Assembly: GCA_003184365.1 (NCBI GenBank)
Contig: NKYR01000096.1
Location: forward strand, 1 to 64,000
Length of the DNA stretch: 64,000 nucleotides
Reading direction: 5' to 3'
DNA from: Evernia prunastri
Lineage: Eukaryota; Ascomycota; Lecanoromycetes; Lecanorales; Parmeliaceae
In this document: piece after piece, positions 20,362-31,680 of the stretch
How the letters are laid out: every line of letters begins with the position of its first letter
How positions within the stretch are numbered: position 1 is the stretch's first letter
Made by a program: the position numbers and the translations under genes
The notes under the pieces: generated by a model
The model's database searches: none
What the model was told of the DNA's origin: nothing
Seen by the model: the letters and a program-made list of their open reading frames with translations, nothing else

Positions 20362-22773
20362 TCAACAACCACCACCCCCACACCCTCCGCCGCCGCCACC
20401 GCCTCCGCACCCTCCACCGCCTCCTGCGCAGCCGCCTCCACCGCCTCCGATGCCTCCACCGCTCCCACCGCAACCTCCCGCTACGCCTCCGGCACAACCC
20501 CCAGAACTGAGTCCACCGCACGCGCCAGCGGCTACACCACCTCCACAAGCGCCTGCGCAACAATTGCCAGCAGCGCCCGCGGTGAAGGTTGCACAGGATG
20601 GATTGGCGGCGTAGAGCCCACTGTTGACGCAGGGATCGCCCATGTACGGCACGTAGTAGGGCATATACATCGGGTAGCCGTAGGCCATTACCGAACCGGT
20701 GCCGTTGTATTGATCTCGAGTGGGTGGCGGGCGGCCCTTTTTGCGGGCATGGGTGCAAGCTTTTTGATAGTCGCGCTCCAGCTTGGTCCTCATGTTGGAG
20801 TCACGTACGGCTTGGCCGACGTCCTTGACGTCCTTGTCCGGTTTGATTGCGTTGTGGGCGGAGATGTGAGGGGAGGTGTTTGGGTCTTTGTTCCCAGCAT
20901 GAAGGCGGTCGAGCTGGGTTTCGATAGCATTGTTGCCACCAAACACACGTTTGATCGAAGACGTGTGGGATTCGCGGATAGCTTCGCAGTACCAGCAGGT
21001 GCATTCCGAGTAGAGTTCCTTATACATTTTCTGGTAGGTTTTGCTTGTCCATTCGAAGGCGGTAGACAAGGCTGTCTCCTCGATTTTGTCGTCGTGGTCG
21101 ATAAAGCTTGCAGTTTTGATCACTGTGTAAGCGTAGTAATTCCGCGGAGAGAGCTGGTGCGTGTGCCATGCCAGATCGACATCGAGAGTAGGGATGGCGG
21201 TTTGGTAAGGGTGACACGCGATTATATACATGTAGCGGGTGTACTTTTTGATAAGACGAGCCATGGTCGAGGTAGCGGCTGGTGAGTGTAGCCAATCGAT
21301 TGAGTGCATCTTCTCAACGAACGACCCTTGACGAATGACTGCGCCAACGAGGTCGAGGGCGAAGATAGATGAATTGTCCCAGTAGCGAGACATCATGCGG
21401 CGAATCGGGATTTTTTCTGCGCGTTTCAAAACACCGCTGCTGCTGAAATTTGCTTTCCTGATGTAGGATTTATCCTTTATGAAACGTTCAATCTCTGCGC
21501 GAATGTCCGTCATCTGCTTGTTAGTATGAGGTCGAGGAACGGTGAGTGCATCTAGCGCCGTGTATAGCAATTTGCTGGGTCCGTCAATGAGACGGTTTGG
21601 AAATAAGGAAGGATGGAGGTGGAGAGTAACGGGTGCCTGTTGGATGCCTGAATTTGTGTTAGCGTCTACAACAAACCACTGCTGACAAGTAGAGAAGATA
21701 CACACCTTTGTCGTTCAAGATCGTGCCGGGCATTGGGACATCCAGGTTGCGCAGCGCCTGTATGTCTCTTCGGAATTTTTGAGTTCTATAAAATTCGTGA
21801 TCGAGGACGAGACCACATTGGCACTGGACTTCGAATTTCTTGTCCGAAAAGCCTGCGGCCAGCAATTCTCCATACAATTCGGCGTCTTTTGCTGGGCTTG
21901 ATTTGGTCCACGCACGCTGCGAATCCCATTCTGTCCGCGCAACATGCATTAATTGTCCGCAGGATGGACATTGGACAGTGGCCGTCGGGGTGTCATCCAG
22001 ACTGTTCCATTTGTGCTCTGTCTGTTCTTCGAAATAATATATAGCAGCTTGATTTGCATTGTATTCGAAGGTGTTGTTGTCGATGCAGGGGTCGATGACG
22101 TCCCAAGGTAAGCCAGCTCTCCAAAATCTCATCTTTCCTTGACGGAGACAGTCTTCAAGAAAGTCTCTCGGGTTCAGCATGTATGCATGCCAGACCATGA
22201 TCACATCTATTCCCATCATAAGTGCATATCCATGGATGAGGCTTCCCTGTAATACTTACCCAGCGGAGGCAAACTGTCTTTACTCCATACCAACTGCTCA
22301 CCAACATCTGGATTTTGTCTGAAGACAAAGGGAATTTTGCTTTGGCCCAGAAGCCTATGTTCCTCCTTCTCCGGCTCAACGCATGTGGTCCACCAGCGTT
22401 CGAATCGTTGGGAAGCCTTAGTAACGTAGATTTGCCAGCGCTTTTCGCGAATCTTTGTGAGTAGCTCGGCGCGTTCCGCTTTGGATTCACCAGCGTCGGC
22501 GAAGGCATCATAAATTCCGAAGCGACCATCTTCATAGGCAACGTCCTCGCGAAGCTGATGGAACGCTTCGAGGAGCTTGAGATGTGCTATACAGAGGTCA
22601 GGCGTTGGTATGGCGGAAGGTGCTAGATTGAGATTGGAGAAGGCAGCAGTAATATCAGGCACGTTAGAGTTGAATTCAGCCTTTGAGTAGGCTGGAGGTG
22701 GGGGTGAATCGTTAGGCGGAGTGGGAAGGCCATGCTTCTCCGTCGTTACCGTTGCCGCAGCTTTTGTTTCCAT
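20362..22773 (-). CDS. Glycine-rich domain-containing (DUF1399/GRDP-like) protein with Gly/Cys tail
   Basis: Three exons: 22773-22260, 22206-21706 and 21647-20362. The introns are 53 bp (GTAAGT...ATAG) and 58 bp (GTGTGT...TTCAG), and all phases agree, giving 766 residues. A Pro-rich start (PTPPNDSPPPPAYSK) precedes two DUF1399-type segments. The first reads across the splice as LPPLDVIMVWHAYMLNP (about 168-185). The second is DVDLAWHTHQLSPRNYYAY (about 510). Both have the W-H-x-x-x-L-x-P core typical of this family. Between them lies a pair of CxxC motifs (CPSCG and CQCG, about 230-280), which suggests a small zinc site. The last 65 or so residues are a Gly-rich tail with about ten cysteines. 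Molecular function of fungal GRDPs is unsettled; plant relatives affect growth and stress responses. Confidence 0.88.
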
Positions 22774-24976
22774 GTTGATGATGTTGTTTTGACGCTGTTA
22801 GCAATTAGAGAGAGAGAGTAAGTTGATAGATTTTAGATAGGTAAAAGTAGGAGTACCGAGAGTTATGTACGGAGACGTGTTGCTTTATTACAGGTTTCAT
22901 AGACTAAGGTAGGGTACTGGCGGGCAGTGCAGACTACCTATAAACTGATAGACTGCAGATGATTACCGGGTTGAGAGTTGTTTGCGACGATGGTCAGACG
23001 GTTAGGATCGTCATCGGATCCCACTCGCCAAGGCTGTCTGGAAGGAGCATGGCGCTAAACGGTCAAGCCTCGGAGCCGCGATTTAGCGCCAGTTTCATTA
23101 TGGTAAGGTATTTTTGGTATACCGGCCTGAAGCCAAGTAAGCCTGACGAGGCTCACTGAGTGATCTATGGTGAACAGGTTCCAAGGATTGTCCGAGTCCT
23201 CTGGAGAAAACCTGTAGCATACGAGTACAACGTACTCTAAAAACTTACTGTGATGGTCTCTGTCCCTGTCCTTACCCGTGAAGATGAATGAGATGGATTG
23301 ATCATCGCTTCCTGTCAATCAATTAGCCATCCTCATCACATCCTACCCTATCCTGAGCCCGCCCTGCCACTTCTGCTGCGACTCATCTGCACTCATCTTC
23401 CTTCCGGCTGCCCTTTCTCTGAATCACCAAAAACATCTGAACCACCCTGCCATTCCCGTGTCTTCCAACCTGACATAATGAAAGCCGTCGATCGAAATCG
23501 GACCATCTTTCATCATGTTGGCTATTACTCTCCTAAATCCCAGTCATACACGCTCGTCTTCCCAGCCTTCTCTGCTTTTCCATTCAAGAAACAGCGCTCT
23601 ACCAGAGAAGATGCACCCACAAGCTTATACAAAAGCTGCACCTTCTTACCGCAAGCTTCTCGGCTAGTGTCACTGGAACCTGGAGTGACGAATGTTCAAT
23701 CTGCCTGTGGGAAAAACTCGGAGATAAACCGAGTATTATGGAACCCACGGCAACCTAGCGGGCCCTTATTCACAGCTCGACCGCATGGCTCACAGCCTTA
23801 TCTTCCTTCCCCCACAGCCCACCTGGGAAGCCGTTGTCGGATCGACCAACCAACTGGAGCCACCCCAGCTCACCACAGCATCCAGTTTCGAAAATTGAGA
23901 AAAAAGAGCAGTAACTACAGCATAGCAGCTTTGCGGTCCCGTCTCACGGACTACCTAACCCAGACTGCCAGTCCTCAAATCTCATCTCTGAAACCGAATC
24001 GAAAAACTCCGGGCGAGAGATAAGTCCAGCTAAAGCGCAATGACAATGAGAACATGCCTCTTGCAGACGCTGCAAGCGTTCCGGTACAAACAACATCGCT
24101 ACCGACCCGAAACCAATCACGAACGAGTCTCCGAGTGTTCCACTTGAATGACGCAGAAGCTTCCACTCCCAGATGTCAAGCGCCCGGCATCTACTCAAGC
24201 AACAATCAAAACATGCCTGGTTGCTACACCGTACCTATAATCCCTTTCCTCGTGTTCGGGGACGTACGCGCTAGCAGAGGTCAAACACAGAGATACCCCT
24301 CGACTGATCAAGCATCCCAACCCAAGCTTGCCGACCTCATGAGTAAGCAAAACATGTCAACCGCATTGATTTGACAACCAGTCCCTACATCTGACCCCTT
24401 GCCGAAGAGAAAGAAAAAGACAGAACATCCTTCCCTCCTCCTCCCCTCGCAGACCACAGCCAAGAAGCCTTGGCTGCCAAAAAGCTGAATCACCGACTAG
24501 TCTCCGCACCACTTCATCAAGCACGCAAATCGCGGGGATCAGTACATTTAGGTTCTCCTGCATACAGGCTACAGCACCTTCCCGTTCGGGCAGAGCGGGG
24601 CAATTCAGCCAAAATAATGGTGCTGGGCCCGTACAGCCGAGCCTTACCTCAGTCGGGATTGGCTCTACCCCATACGTAAACGCTTTGGAATATGATCCCA
24701 GGGGCTGCGGGCTGAATAGTCTGGGTATGAAATCCAAATGTCATTCTTTTTGGCCTAGCGTGGACGATACGCCCCTGTCAAGAAATATTAGCGGTTCCGT
24801 CGCAGCAGCTGGCTCAAGCCTTTTTTTTTAATCCAAGAGGCAAAGTGCATGAGCGGTGTCCAGCTGTTCCCCATTCTCTTCAAGCATTGGACATTGTATG
24901 GTTGAATTGTACATATTGTCATGACCCATAAAAAAACATAAACCGCCGATCTACTCTTCCCACCTCGCCAACCCCA
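22774..24976. other. Intergenic between two minus-strand genes
   Basis: Upstream region of the DUF1399 gene plus the downstream region of the transporter gene. A 241-codon plus-strand ORF (23298-24023) is Pro/Ser-rich and featureless, and I do not accept it. A (GA) run sits at 22810-22820. Confidence 0.5.
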
Positions 24977-26870
24977 TCATGCAACCCTCTCACCCATACC
25001 CTCCCTCCAACGAGCTCCACACCACCTCAGACCCCCCACGGCCAACAACCCCGTCAGCAGCATCACGACCCCCGCGGCCGTGAACAGCCACCCGTTCCCC
25101 ATCGCGTCGAGCAGCGGCTGCGCGACGGCGAAGCCGACGCAGGCGAAGAGGTTGCGGCCCATGGAGTTGAGCGCGACGCCGGACGCGGGTCGGTCCGGGA
25201 GGAGTTCGGTGACCATGGTGGTGACGAGGCCGAAGAGGATCATGCTGGAGGCGCCGAAGAGGAAGCCGGCGATCATCTGATATCAGGCGTTAAGAAAGCC
25301 CTGTTGAAGCGCGAAAAGAAGGGGGAAGTGGTGGGGAGGGTGGTGTGACAGAGGTGGTAAAGGGGAAAAGGGAGAAAGGAAAAGAGGAGAAGACTGACCG
25401 GAACCCACCACACGACCCCCTGCTGCACCACCCACCCGTACCAAACCAACAACGACGCGAACACCCCCACGCCCAACCACGCATTCTCCCTCACCCGATC
25501 CTCAGGCCTGTACAACAACCCCCCGCCCTCACTCTCGGGACGGTACCTCCCCGCCTTCCTCGCTTCCCGCGCCATGATGGAATCGCTCCACCTGCCGCCG
25601 TAGACGCTGCCCAGGAGCGACCCGACGCCGATGGGGATGTAGATGCAGCCGACGACCGTGGCCGAGAGGGAATAGGGCGCGTGCGAGAAGGTGGACTGGT
25701 AGGAGATGTTGAGCAGGCCGAGGACGCCGAAGGTGATGCTGGCGACGTAGATCGTGACCGTGACGGCGGGGAAGCGGAGGTAGGCCAGCGCGCGGAACGG
25801 TCCGATCAGGACGTCGCGGACGACGGCGACGACGCCTCGACGGGAGCGTGCCCCCGTTGGAGGAGCGGATTCATCCGCCGTGGACTGCGAGTCGTTGCGG
25901 GGCTTTTCTTCCAGCGTGGCGGGAACGGCCGTCTTTCGCCTCGGCGACGTCTCCGGCAGGGCGAAAACGATCAGGACGAGGATGACGCCGCCGTAGCTCG
26001 CCAGGAACCACTGCGTCGCGCGCCACCCCCACGTTTCCGTCAGCACGCCCCCGAGCAAGGGGCCCAGCACCAGGCCCACGCCCAGGTTGCCCAGGTAGTA
26101 GATGCCCATGGCGGCGCCCCGCTCCCGGGGCTCCCACATGTCGGCCACGGTGCCGGCGCCCACGGACTGGAAGGAGGACACGGCGCTGGCGCTCAGGAAG
26201 CGCATGGCGAGGAGCATGCCGATGTCCTTGGAGAGCGCGGCGAGGATGCTCCAGAGGACGAAGAGGACGAAGGAGATGATGTAGACGGTGCGGCGGCCTG
26301 CGTGCTCGGAGAAGGCGGACCACCAGAGGGGGCAGAAGGCTATGCCGATTTTGGAGAGGGAGAGGGTTAGGTCTGCCAGGTTGAGGCTGGTGTGGAGGTC
26401 AGATGCTGTGTCTTGCAATGAAGCTGTGGTTGTATGCGTTAGTCAAAGGATAGATGGGCTGTTTATTTGTCGATGGACATTTAAGTAACTTACGGTAGAA
26501 GATGTTTTCGCCCTGGAGGACGTTAGTCTATCATATTCTGTGGGGAGATAAGAAGTATTTCGGGTCTCACAGTGGTAATGACCGCAGCTCCTGCGGACAC
26601 GGTGATGGTAATGAGCCATTTGATGCTTCTGCTGTACTCTTTCGAGTTCTCCAATTCAGGAATGAGTGTCAACCGGCCCAGAAGACCACGTCTTTTGGTC
26701 TTTGGAATGATCGTGGGGGCCGTGGACGTCAGAATTTCAGATGCAGGTGATTTGAGTCCGCTGCTGGGAGTGGAGGCCTTGCTCCGTGACGTCGACGGGG
26801 TTGCATGAGCGGTCCCTACCTCTGTCTGTGGTGCAGCAGGTACAACGTCGTCTTTGCATGCCGTGTCCAT
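24977..26870 (-). CDS. MFS transporter, drug:H+ antiporter DHA1 type
   Basis: Four exons: 26870-26571, 26512-26494 (a 19-nt microexon), 26423-25399 and 25276-24977. The introns are 58, 70 and 122 bp, and every phase matches, giving 547 residues. The ATG at 26870 (MDTACKDDVVPA) is the first in frame. A Ser/Thr-rich cytosolic start leads into TM1, LITITVSAGAAVITT; the microexon supplies GENIFY and then SLQDTASDLHTSL follows. The loop 2/3 signature is SEHAGRRTVYIISF, with RERGAAMGIYYLGNLGVGLVLGPLLGG as the motif C-like antiporter helix. A long central loop (KTAVPATLEEKPRNDSQSTADE) separates the two six-helix halves. The layout fits the Qdr/Tpo/Dtr-like DHA1 branch, which exports drugs, polyamines or metabolites. 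The substrate is unknown. It is GC-rich like the amine oxidoreductase. Confidence 0.88.
26494..26512 (-). other. 19-nt microexon of the MFS transporter gene
   Basis: Flanked by CTAAC...CTCCAG on its 5' side and GTAAGT on its 3' side. It encodes GENIFY plus the first base of the next codon. Without it the transporter frame is broken, and with it TM1 continues into the family's usual N-I-x-x-P-type loop. Confidence 0.75.
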
Positions 26871-27584
26871 GGTTGTAGCTTCGTGTCGGACACTTATCGT
26901 GGCCAATTGGTTATGAATCTTGCGGGGCCAGCGGGCGGTATTTCAAAGATCTATGCGCACAAAGGAATTCGCCGAACCAGGTTCTGACCTTTGAGTGAGA
27001 TCGATGCGCAGCGAGCCATCGATTATATACAAAAGTCAACATTCCAGATCGCTAGCAGGGAACCTTTGCTCGTCGCTTGCAGTCACCCAAACACTGTTCG
27101 GTGCGTGCAGATCCGCTCGGAACGCTGGTCAAACGGATTGGCCGTGCAACCTCCATCACTTCTGGATCCCGTTACGGCCGATGCTGGGAGGGCGCGATCA
27201 TGGAAGGCGGGAGTGTCATGGAACATTGACAGGCCAAACAATGTGCCCAGAAAGCCCCACTGCGCGTTCGCCAGAGAGATTGGGTTTCTTCATGCACCTT
27301 GCGACGTGAATCGAAAGGAAGAGAGTGAATTTGCCCATGCATCTTGCGACATAGATCGAAAAGTATGTACTCCGTAGGTACTTGTATAGTCGTTCGAATT
27401 GTTTCCTTTTCCAGTAAGCATAGAAATTTATGAACCTTAATCAAGTAAGAAGAGTCAAACACTGTCCCCCGCCAACGTGGGGAGGCGGAAGTCGCTGAGC
27501 TACCAATTTTGCGCGCCAATCAAACGGAACTACCGCAGGACTGGAGCGCTGAACACCCCAACTGCATAAGTGTACAGGCGTCAG

Positions 27585-27682
27585 AGAAAATAAGAAGCCC
27601 ACTTCACCACTAGAACCAGCGCCATTAGGATTCGAACCTAACACAAACTGAATACCTCCAGACCACAGTCAGGCATGCAGGA
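27585..27682. repeat. 98-bp direct repeat, left of gap
   Basis: Identical to 27720-27817 as far as I can read. The two copies flank the 11-N gap at 27683-27693, the pattern expected when overlapping contig ends were not merged. Confidence 0.85.
27625..27682 (-). pseudogene. tRNA-like fragment next to an assembly gap
   Basis: On the minus strand there is a perfect T-arm, TTAGG-TTCGAAT-CCTAA, followed by TGGCGCT like a 3' acceptor strand. No complementary AGCGCCA or D-arm is found upstream in either copy (the second copy spans 27760-27817). In this copy the missing 5' half would fall in the N gap. This is a fragment, or a tRNA cut by misassembly. Confidence 0.3.
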
Positions 27683-27719
27683 NNNNNNNNNNNACGGTTT
27701 CTGCTATCGGAAGTCTGTT

Positions 27720-27817
27720 AGAAAATAAGAAGCCCACTTCACCACTAGAACCAGCGCCATTAGGATTCGAACCTAACACAAACTGAATACCTCCAGACCA
27801 CAGTCAGGCATGCAGGA
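27720..27817. repeat. 98-bp direct repeat, right of gap
   Basis: Second copy of 27585-27682, including the tRNA-like T-arm. Confidence 0.85.
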
Positions 27818-30089
27818 CACATGCAGTTTCCCCGCAATAAGGCCGTCACAACGCACAGACCATTAAATTTGCAGCCAGACGAACATTGAATCATATCTCG
27901 ACTTAATGAACGGGACTTCGGCCGCGTCGGCAGACAAAGAGTATTGAGGATACCACAGACTAAGGAGCGAGGAACGTTGGCTGGTGAAAATTTCAAGATC
28001 TCGCGTACCTAGATAGCATCTGGAGGAGAGGGTTGCGCAACCACCGCTAAACTTAATGGGAACAACGCACCGCCATCTGATGCATAGACGTTAAAGCTTA
28101 ACGTTAAACCCCCCAGAAATGTGCAAGCGCCGTAGATCTGAACGCAGATGGGAGATGACAGCATCTGAAAGGAGCGTGATCGGCCGTTTCTTTAGCCAAG
28201 ACCTGCAGCATACTCACCTATGCCTAACTTTATACGTACCATGCCACCGAAGGAAAGGGACCTTGCTGCATGCGAAGAAATTTTCCACTGATCATTAGAA
28301 AGTTAGGTAAGATTTTGCAGTGAAAGAGAGTGTGATGAGCGCTGGTCTGCATGCATTATTGCACATCGGCGCTGTTGCATCTCCAGATTTGGGCGCTACG
28401 TTTATTAGGCACCTGTGAAAACAGCTGGTTAGGTACAAAACGAAAAGGGAGCATGGAGCAAGCCCTTGTACCAACGTGTCCATTTCTTGGGCGCGCTCTG
28501 GACCGAGTGGAGCCAGCTCATTTGCTGATTCTTCTGTATTTGGAAGCTCGGCTACCCTCCGGGCCTCCGACAAGAAGAAATTGGCCTCGAATCCAATGCC
28601 CATTTGAATGATGACAGTATTACCTAAGTAGCCCAGCTCTTCGGCGGTGAGTTGAGGGGGCCCTTCTTTCGTAAGGAGTCCCAAAGTTGTGGTGCATGAC
28701 CTTCATTATTTTCACCACATACTCTTGAGGTGTCCTCTGGAAAACATGCTGCATAAGTTTCGTCGCCAAGCACCGAATGCCTCGCACCCTGAATTCTGTA
28801 GATGAGTGATCATGTAGTCGATACTGAGAATATTGTTTGGAAAGGGAAATTAGAGGGCGATGTCATTCGTCTAACAGCTCCGTTGCTTCATGGCCGAGCT
28901 CGAACCTAAACTTCAGGTTTCCCGTGACCGGGCACTCTCCTACTCTAGTGCACACAACTATTGCACAAGCCCATAGCCCAAGAGAAGTCAAACCAGCACC
29001 ACTGGTACGGGACATACTGCACTGACTGAGATCGCAGCGGAATGAGAGATCATAGAGGCCCCAACGCATTCATGGATTGGAGAAGACCAAGCGTTTAGGA
29101 CATCTGGGATTACGCTCGAAGGTTAACGGAAGCACGAGCTTTATCGATGTCAAAGATTGTCAATGCGAGGGAGATTGAGATTTTGAAGAGATGGAAGTAT
29201 AGTGAGGGGTGTACAGTGATGGCCCAGTAACGGTAGCATAGGATACATACATACCATTCGGATTTGTTCGGTGGTTGAGCCTAGTAACATTAAATCACTG
29301 GCTCGAAATAGGCAGACAGAAACAAAGGTATTCCGTACAGCACTGGGTTTAATGCCGCCAGCTCGATCCAGGCAACTGAAACCGTATGATGCCGAATCAA
29401 AAAAAAATTGATTGGGCCAATGAACGCAAAAACAGCTTGGCCGAGCAACCCCGGACATACTTTGATCGTCCAAGGTATCCAATCTCGACTAATCTTATTA
29501 ATAAGCAGGAAGGAACCAACATCGAAAGAAAGGGAGATGTCCTTCCAGATGCACCAAATTCTCCGGGAAGACGCATTGAAGCTTGGGGTCGCTTTCATTG
29601 GGCCGCCTATAAGCGAGAGGGTTTCCAATTTCCATCAATGATGAAGGGCATTTGTGAAAGCACCCATCTATGGCTGCTGTCTCGATACAGCTTCCGGGTT
29701 TGCAAAAACTCTCCGCCGAGAATGAGATTGGCTGCGTCTTGCCATACAGCGTGCGTAAGGTACGTGTGACAGCCTACTTCACTCGAGGACTATGCCGATC
29801 CCTCTAGGGTCCATTTCTCCATCTAACCCATGTCGACGCTTCATTGTTGTACCGTGTATTGTTGGGCCTGAAAGATACCAGCACTTTCGAAGAACATCAA
29901 ATTCGAGATGTTGGCCAGGGTGGAAATGAATGAGTATGAGATTGATGGATCGAAGTTCGGGAGACCCTCCGCTAGCGCCGGGGGCAACTCGGCCGAGTTC
30001 CCTGAGACGTGGTGCGAGCGAGCTGCAAAAAGTAACAAAATTGCTGAACAGTAACTCCATCATACACACCCTTGTCTGGATCTTTTGCC

Positions 30090-31680
30090 ATGGCCACCTA
30101 TAACGATCAAGACCACAACCAGCTGGTAGAGAGGCTTACCACAGGTTTCGGCGCGATGCTGGGACAGGTCCAAGAGCTCGCAAGGAAGAACACAGAGCTT
30201 GAGCACCGACTTGCCCGCGTCCGAGAAGAGGTAATTCTTATTCCCTATCGTCCTCACGTTATCCATGTTGCTATGATGCTACACAATAGCTCTAGATCTA
30301 GAGTCACTCATGTGACGGTGATCGATAATATACCGATAAAATCTGAGCATCCACAGTCATATTCCGTTCTATCTAGGCGCTTTGGATTCTACAACGGCTG
30401 ACTTGGCTCTACTGCTATAGGCTCACTATTTGACTCGATCCGACGGACCCCTCTTCGTTTTCCGCTCTCCAGACTGGTCCCAGCAAAAGCAGGATGGCAA
30501 CGCGGAGCCAAGGCGTCGCCACTCACGCTCAGAGTCTGGAATGGAACAGACTCTCATGGGGACAGAAGATCAAGAAAATGCCGTGGCGATCGCAGACGGC
30601 GTAGAAGCCTGGAAGACACTCACCGATGGAAGGGGTCCTCTATGGCGTCGTCACAACGCAAAGAAGTTACATGAACGGCAGACCCTAGATTCCGCGGAGG
30701 GGACCCCTAACATAAATGCGTTACCTGAAGGGCACCCCGCCGTGGATCAGAAGACTATGGACGATGCCGAGTGTCCATTCGCAGCGATGTCCCATTTGGG
30801 CGAACAGGAGCACGCTAAGGTCGAGTCTCCAATCATCCAACGACCCGACTCGCTCCCAACACCACCGCATACCCAAGAGCACTTCGCCAATGTCCCTCAT
30901 GAGAACGCTTACAACAGACACGCCTCCCCCCCACCATCGATATCCGGATCCATCTCCAAGTGTCCCATACGCATGCTCGATGAACGCTCCCCCGAGGAGA
31001 TCGCGCAGTTCTTCGAGAACCACAAGCACGAAATCCCGCGGAGCCACGAGATCTGCGTCCGGCGGTACCAGAGCGACTCGCAGACCATCCGGCAACTGGA
31101 CGCCAAATACGGGAACCTGACCAACATGATCAAGGGGCTGGGAGCGAAGCACCAACCGCTCCTGCCCAGCAAAGAGGAGGACGACGACGACAGGGACGAC
31201 GCGGGCATGGACACGAAGTCGATGCGGAAAGTGGAGAGCTGGGCGCACAACGTCGACGTCGTCCACCATGACGGCGCAGACATGCCCAACGACATCGACA
31301 CCCACATCTCGGGACCGGACGACCGGCAAGGCTACTTCGACCGACCGCTCCGAGAGGTCCGAGTCGGCGAGTCCCCAAGCCGGCCGTCCGGGATCCCGGT
31401 CCCTGCTGCGCTTCCGCCTCGGAGGAACCTAGCTGAGAACGCTTCGACTTCGACACCCAAGGGTGCTGGCCAGGCTGCCGGGGCCAAAGACCGCGACGCA
31501 CTTGAAGAGGACAAGGCGAAACATATTACAAGTCCCAAGGCAACAGATGGGCCAGGAGGGGACGAGAAAGCGCGCATGCTCTTCACGGGTCCCGTGTTCA
31601 TCGGTTACGGGCCGGAGCAAGCAGCCGCGTTGATAAGAGAATGCGGAGAGAAAAACGCAACGCAAGGGGTGAGACTCTGA
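30090..31680 (+). CDS. Conserved fungal protein of unknown function with N-terminal coiled coil
   Basis: Exons 30090-30230 and 30421-31680 are joined by a 190-bp intron (GAG|GTAATT...GCTATAG, phase 0), giving 466 residues. Residues 1-47 (LVERLTTGFGAMLGQVQELARKNTELEHRLARVREE) are a clear heptad coiled coil that ends at the splice site. The middle is Pro/His/Glu-rich and looks disordered. A compact block follows at about residues 225-285: CPIRMLDERSPEEIAQFFENHKHE, then RSHEICVRRYQ and LDAKYGNLTNMIKGLGAKH. From memory this block recurs in hypothetical proteins across Pezizomycotina. An acidic run (EEDDDDRDDAG) comes next and a short ordered end, ARMLFTGPVFIGYGPEQAAALIREC. Function unknown; the architecture suggests a scaffold or self-associating protein. 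Confidence 0.75.

Larger units (their letters stand above)
26871..30089. other. Gene-poor region with an assembly gap
   Basis: No gene is supported. Several 60-130 codon ORFs exist on both strands (for example minus 28684-28295, MGLLTKEGPPQLTAEELG..., and minus 29628-29290). None forms a convincing spliced model. The stretch may hold decayed coding DNA. An 11-base N run at 27683-27693 marks a gap. Confidence 0.4.

Noticed and set aside
20251..21285. 344-codon plus-strand ORF
   Set aside because: Antisense to the spliced DUF1399 gene, which has matching splice phases and family motifs.
23298..24023. 241-codon plus-strand ORF
   Set aside because: Pro/Ser/His-rich, no domain or signal peptide, and the first Met context is unconvincing. 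It lies in the upstream region of another gene.
25345..26370. 341-codon plus-strand ORF
   Set aside because: Antisense shadow of the MFS transporter; composition driven by its high GC3.
28295..29628. Set of minus-strand ORFs, thought to be exons of a decayed gene
   Set aside because: Frames could not be joined with consistent splice phases and none carries a family motif.
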